From Halichondria panicea (lineage: Eukaryota; Porifera; Demospongiae; Suberitida; Halichondriidae): a stretch of 64,000 nt of DNA. The position numbers and the translations under genes were made by a program. The DNA lies in the NCBI RefSeq assembly GCF_963675165.1, contig NC_087383.1, positions 5,558,839 to 5,622,838 of the forward strand, given 5' to 3'. The notes beneath the pieces are model-generated. The model searched no databases. It was not told where the DNA came from and saw nothing but the letters and a program-made list of their open reading frames with translations. Shown in pieces: positions 50,701 through 58,948 of this stretch (within the stretch, counting starts at the first letter, position 1; every line of letters begins with the position of its first letter).

Positions 50701-52998
50701 GTAGCAACATCTCCTCATACAGAGACACCTAAGGTCATAGGTAAACAATTGTAATACTAATATGTACATACTAGCTCACTCGCTCGCACGCACGCACACA
50801 CACACACTACCTGAGGCCCCTCGTGGCGATGCAAGAACTCCTGTACTGTCTGAGCAATGTCCAACATCATCACCTGAGGGAAGGGTGTAGTGCCGTTATT
50901 GAACCATATAAGCTCTATTTAAGGCGCCACATAAAAATAGTTACGCTGGTATGGGTAGCTGTATTCAGAGGTGGAAAATTAGATTTGAGGCTGCATGGAT
51001 GGCGTGTCTTTAGAGGGCCGCCTTAAAATTGGAGATAAAAAACAGCTTTTCCAACCTCTAATACGGCCATCTTTACCAGCGTAATTATTTATATGTGGAG
51101 CATTAAATAGAGCTTATACGGTAATGACATTTTGTGGAACTGAGCTCAGTATTGTTCCGAGACACCGTAGTGCTAGAAATAATTAGCGCTTGGCCAATTT
51201 TATGGGATATTCATTATAGGCGATTAATTTCAATGGGGATTGTACAGGCATCAAATTTATTGTGCGATACAAAAGTAAATTATTACGATCCCCTCGCATA
51301 AAGAGCATTAGTTTGTATCATACATTAATCTAGCAATACGGTAGCCTTGTAATTAGCTATTAATATTTGTGGATAACTGTAATAACTTAGAGTGTTTTTA
51401 GTTGTGTGCTTATGTGTGTTTTTGTTAGTACATGTACCTGTTTTGCTTTAGTTGATTTGTGTTAGGGTTTATCAGTAGTGAACTGTAGGTGTTGTACAAT
51501 AGGAACATAGGTTTTATGGCTCCTGAACCTCCATGTAAGTCTGGAGAACATTCTAGAACTCTGTTTTTTGTATTTAAGTGACCATTTATTGTTGTTGTAC
51601 AGTTGCCATCATCTTCAATACTACAAGCTCCACGCTTTTGGGTCAAACTGATTGTTACCCCAAACTGGTTATTCTCTACACACAGCTAGTTGTTAAATAG
51701 AACTGTGCATCTATTTCAATAACAATGCCTATAATTATTGTATACCCTCCTCCTCCCACTTACCTCCCCCACTCTGTCTGCGGCCATTTTGTTGATGGTG
51801 TCCTGTAGCTCCTTCACCTGATCAGGACTGAGTCCGTAGGAGTCCTCCAAACTCAGCAGAGGGGCACTGCACAGGGGGTAGGTAGGGGGTAGGTAGGGGG
51901 TTAGGTAGCTACATAACAACCTCACGAAAACAATCTGTACGAGTCCCTTGGCGCAAGAGGTACGTACAAGCCAGACTTGAGCAGAGTGATACCATAATAT
52001 TGCTTTGAAATACATTCCTAACTCAACAGTCAAGCTATGGCCTCTTTGCAACTTTTACAAGAGTTCTGTTTAATAAGCTAGAGCTGAGCTAGGGATTTCC
52101 CCCTTAAAAAGAAGATTGCGTTACCTATCAGGATAGTCTGTAGTGTACTTTGTGTGCAGTTTAACTGAGAGTGGTCTCTTGTTGAGAGCAGACCCACCCA
52201 TACTCTTCTGGGGCACTAGGGTCAGCATGAACTCAGCAGGACGGTCGACCTGTGTGTGAAGACCACATAATAAAATAGTTATATGGATCTATATTGAAGA
52301 TTCTGGAGACAAATGCAAATGCAACAGTACTAAACAACTGATGGTGTATACAGTATAGCTAGCTAATGGATGGCAGATATCACCTTCCATTTATCATTGA
52401 CTCTCAAGTCCTGACAATCTCCAGGAAAGACAGCACACAGGAACTCAACCTGAAACACACATGGATCATTACACTGTACTAAAGTGTTGTGCTACCGGTA
52501 GACTCTATCAGACTATCTTATGTTATAACCTCATCTTCTTGTCGCTCCACGTAAGACATCTCTACAGCCACACAACTCTGTCTGTATTGTTTACATGTTT
52601 TCTAGTGTTTTCATGCCATGCTGTCTATTTTATGGTAAAGAGAGTCAACTCTACAAGAAAGGATCGCTAGCCTCGAATCCACTTTAATCGGCATGGATTC
52701 GAGGCTAGGGTCATCACGAGCAAAAACCCGCAACCAATATACTGCGCATGCGCTTGTCACGTGTCCTGCTTTCCTCGTGTTTCTCAGCTGGGAGAAAGGC
52801 ACACTGTACTAGCTTAGACCAAGGTAAACTGTGAGGACAAGGTAAACTATGAGGGCTAGGCTAAGTGACTCTCTGTGTTCACCTCCTCCTATCAAAAAAG
52901 CTAGAAGAGCAGATACGTGATTGTAGTAAGTTAATTATATTATCGACGATCAAGTGATTTATAAGTTCCTCACAGACCTCATACATCGAGGGAACAAA
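31594..52998 (-). CDS. EIF2AK4: eIF2-alpha kinase GCN2 (nearly complete; first coding segment not found)
   Basis: Amino-acid-starvation kinase sensing uncharged tRNA and stalled ribosomes. Exons: 52978-52998, 52384-52449, 52125-52249, 51764-51866, 50811-50873, 50621-50728, 50280-50348, 49997-50141, 49637-49767, 49343-49543, 49048-49193, 48707-48815, 47732-47832, 47312-47448, 46876-47030, 46446-46576, 45497-45669, 45107-45221, 44779-44872, 44527-44592, 44175-44300, 42608-42670, 42389-42479, 41921-41994, 40370-40522, 39675-39788, 39294-39443, 38424-38624, 38038-38189, 37504-37687, 37121-37192, 36705-36884, 36253-36380, 35913-36045, 33775-34008, 33360-33493, 32868-32976, 32475-32588, 32181-32239, 31594-31672. 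Sum 4809 nt (1602 aa plus stop). RWD, then a charged helix, a pseudokinase (HND in place of HRD), a kinase with LGSGGFGDVFK, ALKK, MIHRDLKPGN and VGDFG, activation loop TGLVGTAMYLSPE, an acidic insert after YYNAWIE, a HisRS-like domain and a Lys/Arg-rich C-terminus. The upstream RWD start (before FVPSMYE) is unresolved. Confidence 0.93.
34180..34487 (-). mobile_element. Element family C copy (inverted)
   Basis: Ends at TTGCGCATGCGCACCGAGGC and shares the GTTTTCTTGGATTTTAATTCG segment with other copies. It lies just upstream of the nested PPxY gene. Confidence 0.65.
34890..35462 (+). CDS. Intronless single-pass membrane protein with PPxY motifs, nested in a GCN2 intron
   Basis: A 190-aa ORF on the opposite strand to GCN2, within the intron between exons 35913-36045 and 33775-34008. 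A short Ser/Asn-rich N-terminus is followed by one hydrophobic segment (about residues 24-47) with a CCMCM cluster and then a basic stop-transfer region, suggesting type III/I topology with a cytosolic C-terminus. The tail is Gln/Pro/Ser-rich and has PPPSYYEV and LPSYTEV, PPxY-like ligands for WW domains such as those of Nedd4 ligases. Composition resembles small PPxY adaptors (WBP1/VOPP1/Shisa type), but I cannot assign a family. It is flanked on both sides by family C element sequence. Confidence 0.6.
   Translation: MAVIPAISQSQSRPPNTAGSDSTVMLIGGLVGVLLGLTCCMCMTFVCRVLKNYRNNHQRTRVEPRVRALTVTYQNGAAAPTLPQQQPLAFSIPTVPQTSALRPVNTNSDTIAETVDDISLSNKPPPSYYEVQAQETALPSYTEVIQENRLQESVNVASSSEVNAAQETIQQHPNAGAEASHETQYNTHEQ
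35735..35853. mobile_element. Element family C end fragment
   Basis: Shares TGTTACAACTGGAATAGACA and the terminal string GCGGCTACGCCTCGAGGC with the copy at 23497-23935. It lies downstream of the nested PPxY gene. Confidence 0.6.
39117..39168. repeat. Short foldback element (palindrome family of 14647-14706)
   Basis: CCAGGCCGTATTTTAATCGG followed by CCTGG and GAGGCTAG. Same family as 14647-14706; intronic in GCN2. Confidence 0.7.
39979..40015. repeat. Perfect 18+1+18 palindrome
   Basis: GTACTGTGGGCTGTAAAT, one central T, then the exact complement ATTTACAGCCCACAGTAC. It lies in a GCN2 intron, inside a patch whose edges share the direct repeat AACTTGACTAAAA (about 39902 and 40321). Confidence 0.9.
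40530..40594. repeat. (TG)n microsatellite
   Basis: About 32 TG units directly next to the acceptor of GCN2 exon 40370-40522. Confidence 0.95.
40593..41690. repeat. Dispersed repeat (inverted match to eEF2 intron 9), split by a family B element
   Basis: Outer parts (about 40593-40858 and 41440-41690) match 9590-10105 in inverted orientation. The middle, 40877-41434, is a family B element with ends TACCATAAGACCTCGATCTA and AAATCGAGGTATTACGGTA. Family B here contains a roughly 210-bp internal direct duplication around CTCGATTTCAGGCCGCTTAA (near 41020 and 41232). Confidence 0.8.
41731..41775. repeat. (TG)n microsatellite
   Basis: About 22 TG units in a GCN2 intron. Confidence 0.95.
42122..42284. 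mobile_element. MITE family A copy
   Basis: ATAGCGGGAAATTTT at the left mirrors AAAATTTCCCGCTAT at the right. Intronic in GCN2. Confidence 0.8.
42974..43045 (-). tRNA. Initiator tRNA-Met (CAT), array copy 1
   Basis: 72 nt on the minus strand. Shows the initiator marks A1:U72, loop CCCATAA with anticodon CAT, and T-loop ATCGAAA (A54, A60). T-stem has an A at 52 opposite C62, one mismatch not seen in copies 3 and 5. A run of eight T follows the 3' end as Pol III terminator. It is the last copy in transcription order. Confidence 0.92.
43129..43200 (-). tRNA. Initiator tRNA-Met (CAT), array copy 2, anticodon-stem variant
   Basis: Same fold, but the anticodon stem reads CTGAG instead of CTGGG, making A30 opposite C40 and breaking the three consecutive G:C pairs that mark initiators. 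It also has T at 65 (G49:U65 wobble). A TTTT terminator follows. Confidence 0.88.
43294..43365 (-). tRNA. Initiator tRNA-Met (CAT), array copy 3, consensus
   Basis: All stems pair as in the eukaryotic initiator consensus: CTGGG/CCCAG anticodon stem, GATGG/CCATC T-stem, AGCAGGG/CCCTGCT acceptor with A73. A TTTT terminator lies within about 15 nt. Confidence 0.95.
43454..43525 (-). tRNA. Initiator tRNA-Met (CAT), array copy 4
   Basis: Consensus except T64 to C in the T-stem (A50 opposite C64). Anticodon stem intact. A TTTT terminator follows. Confidence 0.92.
43614..43685 (-). tRNA. Initiator tRNA-Met (CAT), array copy 5, consensus
   Basis: Identical in the tRNA body to copy 3. A TTTT terminator follows. 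Confidence 0.95.
43772..43843 (-). tRNA. Initiator tRNA-Met (CAT), array copy 6, anticodon-stem variant
   Basis: Carries the same CTGAG anticodon stem (A30 opposite C40) as copy 2. T-stem is consensus. A TTTT terminator follows. Confidence 0.88.
43917..43988 (-). tRNA. Initiator tRNA-Met (CAT), array copy 7
   Basis: Consensus except T64 to C, as in copies 4 and 8. A TTTT terminator follows. Confidence 0.92.
44062..44133 (-). tRNA. Initiator tRNA-Met (CAT), array copy 8
   Basis: Consensus except T64 to C. First copy in transcription order: its 5' end is about 40 nt downstream of the GCN2 exon end at 44175, so the tRNA promoter lies almost on the 5' splice site. Confidence 0.92.
47896..48185. 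mobile_element. Family B element copy
   Basis: Starts TACCGTACATATTCGATTTA and contains the family strings CGATTCCAGGC, GACCTCTAAAGTAGCGAC and CTCCAATTAGATG. Intronic in GCN2. Confidence 0.7.
50903..51122. mobile_element. MITE-like element, about 220 bp
   Basis: Terminal inverted repeats ACCATATAAGCTCTATTTAA and TTAAATAGAGCTTATACGGT. Intronic in GCN2; no ORF. Confidence 0.75.
52669..52709. repeat. Short foldback element
   Basis: TAGCCTCGAATCCACTTTAA followed by the near complement ending ATTCGAGGCTAG. Same family as 14647-14706. Confidence 0.75.
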
Positions 52999-55170
52999 CT
53001 GCAGAAGAAACAAAAAGCTCATCACAGCTCCAGTTGATCAGTCCTTGTACGTTTTGTATTGTGTGTGTGTGTACATATTAAATGTTAAAGAACCAGCCCT
53101 GCAGCGTAGATCAGTTCCAATTGAGATGGAGGCTACTAGAAATGACTAGAAATGACTTGTATACAGCTTTACTTGACTAAGATCCAAAAGGAGGAATTTA
53201 TGTAGCCTCGGTCTCATGCTCTCCTTTTGATCTCCGTTCCTAACTGAAATACAGTCTAGTAGTATTTTATTTAAACAGGGAAAGTCTCATCAGCAATGTT
53301 GCTGGTCTTCCTGAGAGCCCTGACATGTCAAGCAATATAGACAAAAATTTATAAGTTAAAAAAGTGTTATAAAAATAATTATTTGTTGAAGTAGCCTCTT
53401 TTTAGGCCCTGATAAATGGCTTAATTTTTGCTGATTTTGTGGGTCAGCAATTCTACATGAAAATTAAGTCCACAAAAATTGTTCTTCATGACGTGTTCAG
53501 TTTCCTCAGGCATTTTTTTGGCTACCAGTAGATAGCAATTAATACTTACCAGTTTATTATCTCATTAGATCTATAACGTGCAAAGATTAAAGGCGTGGCT
53601 TCCGGTAAGCAGTCATTCCACAACATTGTGCTTTTAGAGGCCAATCCACGAAATATAAGTGTCTCAAAAATGTTGCGCTGTATGGTAATTGGGAATGATA
53701 GGCACCGGCACCTGTCCAGTTTTAGTACATTAAGTTTTGCATAACGACATTCTCGAAAAAGGAGAGCCTGGGATGCGAAGTCGCGTGACGGTAGAAGGGT
53801 GAAATTGAGGTGGATGGTGAGATATTAGACTGCCAACAACCTCGATCTATGACTAATAAACTTTGTGCGCAAGACACTGACTGGGACATGGCCATAAACT
53901 TGGAATTTGCTATACAGTGGAACCCCTCTAACGGGCACCTTTGGGGAACAATGTTTTGGCCTTTGTACAGAGGTGGCCTTTGTTGAGAGGTGGTTTTGTA
54001 CACAATCTGTTCATTTGGGATCTGACTGCCTGGCCTTTATTCGGAGGTGGTTGTTAACAGAGGTTGTACAAGTTACCGTAGAAACTGTATTATTAGCGCT
54101 TACTCGACTATAAGCGTATCTTTATGTTAAGCGCTTGCTCAACTGCAGGCTTTTTATACTCTAATTGAAGCGCTTTTCCAATTATGCGAAGGTTATTAGT
54201 GAATTGATTCAGCTAATTTTGTTATTTATGAGCTAGTTAGCTTTAGAGGGCCAGAAAAGCGAGAGTCTACTGTAGACTATGCAATAAAATTTGCTCATTA
54301 TTGAATGATTGTTGAATTATCGTCAGTATGATTGCATACTGAAATTTCCTCGTTTAATTTCTCAATCTTCTGCAGTTATTGTAGAACCATGACTCTCCCT
54401 CTTATTGTGGTCTTCAACTCCGACACATCCGTGGCAAATTGGAAATACTGTGAGTTACAAGTCATGTATGGTATAGAGCTGAAGTTGTGTTGATGTGTAT
54501 AGATCTAGTTGCATGTGTTTATAGCGCGTATCCATGGAACTTGCTATGATGGATTGACACACATCCTTACCATGCAGTGGCCAGGTATCACTATCTGTAG
54601 GGTTCTGTTTTGTTGGCAGTGGACACATCCAGCCATGCATGCAGTCCTCTTTCTTTCCTACCACCGTATTTGTCGTGAGAAAATAAACCACAAAATGTGA
54701 AAGTGATATGGAGGTAGGCCTGTACAGCTAACAATAGAATTTTTCATAATGAATCTTTATATAATTATAATATCATGTTGAACATATCGCGGTAGAATAA
54801 TTTCGTAGTTTCACTTTTCGTACGAATAAAAACATATCCACCATACGAAAATACCCCGGTGTATGTATGTAACAGTGCTATTCTTAAAGCTAATAGGCTT
54901 TAACAGGATTACTATTGCTGTACATAGATATAGACATTTCTACATTATCCGCAAATGAGTGACTCTTTGAGAGGCTCAGGGTTGGCATGCGCTAAGCTAA
55001 CGCAGGATAGCAACGTGTATATGCAGGTTGAGAGGTGGTTAAAAATGATGGGGGGAAATTCGCCCATGCAGGGGGGTGTGTACGGGAAGGGGGACACAAA
55101 TTTGAACATGCATGTCATGTAAGTATACAGCTGAAATAATTATATATGTACATTGTTGTACTTGCATCAG

Positions 55171-55531
55171 TACAGTATGTAGTCGAGCGCCACCAAGGAG
55201 GTCGGGAATCAAGCCTATCCACAGTTTTGTTCTGGCCTGTTACGCAATAGTATCATGTTATTCTATGTGGGTGCTAGCCAATAGCGATGAATATCATTAT
55301 CAAAGTTGGTGTTGGCCACGCCTCTCAGTCAATCCAACGTGTGCAAAATTCACACGTGGTAAAGTTGAGTGGGTGTAATCAATCCACTTGAGATACTGCA
55401 ATCTGATTGGAGCTGGTGGAATTGGTGGAATTCCAACAACAGAACAAAACTGTGGATAGGCTTGATTCCCGACCTCCTTCCGGGCAACGGTAGAGAGCGG
55501 CGGCGCCCGACTATACAGTATGGTGCTATAC
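55171..55531. mobile_element. Inverted-repeat element with 38-bp perfect arms
   Basis: GGAGGTCGGGAATCAAGCCT at 55197 continues for 38 bp to 55234 and is mirrored exactly at 55440-55477. Outer arms (TAGTCGAGCGCC / GGCGCCCGACTA) are partly matched. No ORF of note. Confidence 0.8.
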
Positions 55532-55599
55532 TAAGATTTCTTCATCACAGGGTCATAATCAGTACTTAGAAGTATTAACTGCACCCAGTTGCTCACTCT

Positions 55600-56710
55600 C
55601 TAGCTTGTCTTTCCCTTAGCAGCTGGTCCAGCTCCCTGTTTTAAGGCAGAGTATAGCTAGCTAGCTAGCTGTAGTACTCCTCGAACTCAACAAAGCCATG
55701 CTGCAGCTTCAATTGGTCATGCGCAGTAGAGTTCAATTAATAGTTAGCTCTATATAAGGCACATCAAGACAGTAAAACTGGTAAGCGAAGACTAGCATGC
55801 AGCTAAACTGGACTAGCCAGTACTTGTAGAATGTAAAGCAGTGGTCGGAAAGGCTAAGTGGTGGTCGCAGCTTACCTAAACGACCACTGTAGGCAGAACC
55901 CTGTATATGGTCAGTAAAATAACGACGTCATGACATAGTTATTATGAATGATAGTAAATTTTAGTGTGTTATATAATAGATAATAAAGATTGTATAAAGT
56001 AAGTGTAAAGCAAAATTGACTCCATGTATAATTATACATTTTGGTGAAATACAAAAACATAAACATGGCTTCAAGGTGACGTAAAAAACGAGGTCAGGTG
56101 ATGTACGTATGATTATCATATGGCTATGCCTTTTGCTTTGAGTTAGCTGACTTGAGCACTAAGTGTTAGAGAGACTTCCATAGTGTTTAGTGTGTGTAAA
56201 TCCATGGTTACATAGTTATGTTCCCGTGCATGTCCTTCAGTGTGGGATAGGTATCAATCAGCTGCAAACAAACATATTGTATTATTGGTCACCACTAGGA
56301 CTCTTGGTATGAATCAATATCGATGCAGCCGAGGACTGAACAATTTCAGTTTGAACCCTTTTTGTGAGGATACCACTTTCAATTGCTTTCTCCGTGAAGT
56401 ACAAAGGAGTCCTGCCACTTTGTATCCACAGGTGTAGAACGGACAGGCTTCTCGACTGTGGGTAGAACGTTCTCCTGGATACAAAACACAAACACATAGA
56501 CACTATTGTACACTGAGCTGGCATGACATTGCATTCTAGGCTTACAGTTATAGCTAGTAATAATTATAGCTAGTAATAACTTTGTCTGGTGATGAGTTCT
56601 GTTCTTGAGCTTCTTATCTTTGGGGTAACCTACTTCAGATGTTCTTCTTCCATTTCAAGGAAAATGGCTCCACCAATTTTGTTCTCTAAGAAGTTAGTAG
56701 CAACTTGTTA
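55600..56710 (-). pseudogene. Decayed or unresolved exon-like segments, SAM-domain-like
   Basis: Minus-strand pieces with acceptor-like starts: about 56634-56705 reads VATNFLENKIGGAIFLEME, resembling the middle of a SAM domain, then loses frame before GYPKDKKLKN. About 56379-56474 reads ENVLPTVEKPVRSTPVDTKW and then stops. About 56195-56263 begins LIDTYPTLKDM. About 55600-55645 reads ELDQLLRERQARE and then stops. I cannot link them into one frame. Confidence 0.3.
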
Positions 56711-57465
56711 ACAAAAGCCTCTTTGTCGATAAGATAACGATGCAACTGGATACAAATAGATACTGGTAGTGGTGTTGCCCCATGTTATATGCATGCATCC
56801 TCCAACGTGATCAAACACTTATATGTATGAACCACTAACTAGATGTATTTAACAGGATTGGCGTACACTGGACAGTGAGAACATTAATTAGCCCAATATA
56901 GGGTCGTGACTCTTGATTAGAGTACAAATAAAGATATAGAGGGCGATCATAATTCTAAAATGCCAAATCTGCATATGTAAACCTTCCTGCTACCATAGAT
57001 ACAGGAAAGAGAGGGTCGATAGGATATGTAAATGTAAAGTTACGTCCTGCGAAGGGTTTTATTACTACCTGTTTCTACTCTACAATAATGACGTTACATT
57101 ATATATGTAGTATACGTGTGACACTACAGATACATACCGTATTTACTTGCGTTTAAACGAGACAGGCGCTTATTCAAAATGGGCGTTTATTAGTCGTGTC
57201 TACTCCAAACTCTTGCACAGCAGCAGTTATTATGCTCTTTTTGGCTGCTGCCAACAGCTCTCAGCTTAATTTTGTAGGCTTGATGGAAGTAGGTTATTAA
57301 ATCGCAGCTATGTACTGTTGTATTTTGATATTTGATCGTTTGATTAGATCCCATTTGAGTGTATTTAGCATGGAACTATGAGCTATACTATAAGATTGCT
57401 CTGGGCTACAAACTACAACATTGTACATTGTATTGTGATTTACAAGAAGATACACATGTAATAAC

Positions 57466-58006
57466 CAGTGGCGGATCCAGGCAGGTTCCATGGGTTCCAT
57501 GGAACCCCCCTTTCACACAAGAACACACTGGAGATCAACTTACCAAGCTAGCAACTCAGCTTGAATGATTGCGATTTGTAGTTACAGTAGAACCTCGATT
57601 ATCCGGACACCTTGGTTCCAGAAGCAGGCCGGATAAGTGAATATGCCGGATAATCGAATAGATAAACCACGCCTTGATCCACCCACTTTATTGATGAACA
57701 GCAGTGCCACATGTTGTCTGCGCATGCGCAAAAGAAAAGCAGGCATGTCTCCATGGTAACAGCTGCAACGCGCATGCGTATTTTAGGGACACGCCTATTT
57801 TCTGAATTATGTAATCTGATTAAAAAGAAAACTGCCAAGCCGGATAATCGAGGTTCCGGATAATCGAGGGCCGGATAATCGAGGTTCTACTGTACTAGGC
57901 CATAATTGATATGTGGGCAGGGCTCTCTAATGCGCATGCTCATTGCTTATTTTTGTTTTTTGTTTTTTTTAGAACCTCCCTCTCAACATTCCTGGATCCG
58001 CCACTG
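57466..58006. mobile_element. 541-bp DNA-transposon derivative with CAGTGGCGGATCCAGG ends
   Basis: Terminal inverted repeats CAGTGGCGGATCCAGG (57466-57481) and CCTGGATCCGCCACTG (57991-58006), flanked by ATAAC on both sides (57461-57465 and 58007-58011). Non-coding. Contains a nested element. Confidence 0.85.
57585..57892. mobile_element. Nested pogo/Tigger-type MITE
   Basis: Ends CAGTAGAACCTCGATTATCC and the mirrored AATCGAGGTTCTACTG, flanked by TA on both sides. The ends resemble Tc1/mariner-pogo (Tigger) termini, a family call from memory. It sits inside the 57466-58006 element, so it is younger. Confidence 0.8.
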
Positions 58007-58015
58007 ATAACATAA

Positions 58016-58290
58016 GAAACTAGAATGAAAGAGAGAAGCTCTAGTTTCTTTTTTTAGCTTTGTTCGAGAGTAGTAGGAGACGCTCGTTTTTTGGGCCGTG
58101 TGCTGTGCTTTTTTTACTGCAAGGCTGCATGGGGGAGGAGCTGGATGTATGGAAGTGCTGGGATTCTAGCTTTGGCTTCTTCCTTTCGCTTTGTTCAAGA
58201 GTAGTATAGTAACCGCTTGTTTGCTGCAAATTATAGCTTAGGTGTCTTCCTTTCGCTTTGTGAGAGTAGTACGAGCCGCTTGTTTCTTGG
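58016..58290. repeat. Direct-repeat patch that received the LTR element
   Basis: CTTCCTTTCGCTTTG recurs at about 58179 and 58245 with GAGAGTAGTA-type strings. Similar sequence (GCTTGTTTGCTGCAAA, GGGGAGGAGCTGGATG) resumes right of the retrotransposon at 61207-61240. No gene. Confidence 0.6.
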
Positions 58291-58465
58291 TGTGGAATGA
58301 CTGAACAGTCTATATTTAGAGATCAATGAATAATGATTATGAGTAATGTATATAGCTATTTATATACATGTTCTTATTGGCCTGTTCTGTCTTGTATTGT
58401 CAGTTGAGTCATATTATTAATACGGACAAAGTGATAGCTAAGTTAAGCTAATCCAGACTGTTACA
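58291..58465 (+). repeat. 5' LTR
   Basis: 175 bp from TGTGGAATGA to ACTGTTACA; same as 61012-61186. Confidence 0.95.
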
Positions 58466-58483
58466 TGGTGTCAGAAGTGGGAT
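58466..58483 (+). other. Primer-binding site, tRNA-Leu type
   Basis: TGGTGTCAGAAGTGGGAT begins immediately after the LTR. Its complement ends ...CTTCTGACACCA, matching the 3' end of a eukaryotic tRNA-Leu plus CCA as I remember it. Confidence 0.8.
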
Positions 58484-58506
58484 TCCTATAAGGATCCAAG
58501 ACTGAT

Positions 58507-58914
58507 ATGGCCAACTCAACTCTACCACCACCGGGAGCATTCAATTTTGCCAAGCCAGACGAATGGCCAAGATGGCTAAGAAGGTTCAAGCAATATCGAA
58601 GTGCTGCAGGCCTAGACGAGGAAGCAGATACACGACAGGTGGACACGCTATTGTACTGTATGGGAGAAGAAGCTGAAGAAGTTCTAACCTCAACAAATAT
58701 TAGCGTTGAAAATCGAGCGAGGTATGACGGTGTGATTGAACAGTTCGAGACTCACTTCAGAGTCAGAAGGAACGTGATATTCGAGAGGGCACGATTTAAT
58801 CGTCGTTGTCAGAAGGAAGGAGAATCAGCCGAACAATATATAACAGAGCTATACAACCTGATCGAGTTTTGTGAGTACTGTTATGGTCTTGAGGCTCATC
58901 AAGTTAGTGTGTAG
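58507..58914 (+). pseudogene. gag 5' part, truncated
   Basis: 135 codons from ATG to a stop at about 58912. The N-terminus has PPPGAFNFAKPDEW and an RRFKQYR helix of the retrotransposon Gag type. The zinc-knuckle and all protease sequence are missing. The reading frame ends a few codons after the deletion point (about 58900-58950). Confidence 0.8.
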
Positions 58915-58948
58915 CCTTTTTACCACATAAATAGGGCATCTTGTAGAA

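Larger units (their letters stand above)
52999..57465. other. Upstream of GCN2: repeat-rich region without a confident gene
   Basis: Should contain the GCN2 first exon and promoter, neither identified. Contents seen: a MITE-like stretch beginning CAGTGGAACCCCTCTAACGG (about 53920-54075), a GCGCTT-rich repeat (about 54090-54190), an inverted-repeat element (55171-55531) and a decayed gene-like patch on the minus strand (about 55600-56710). Confidence 0.5.
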
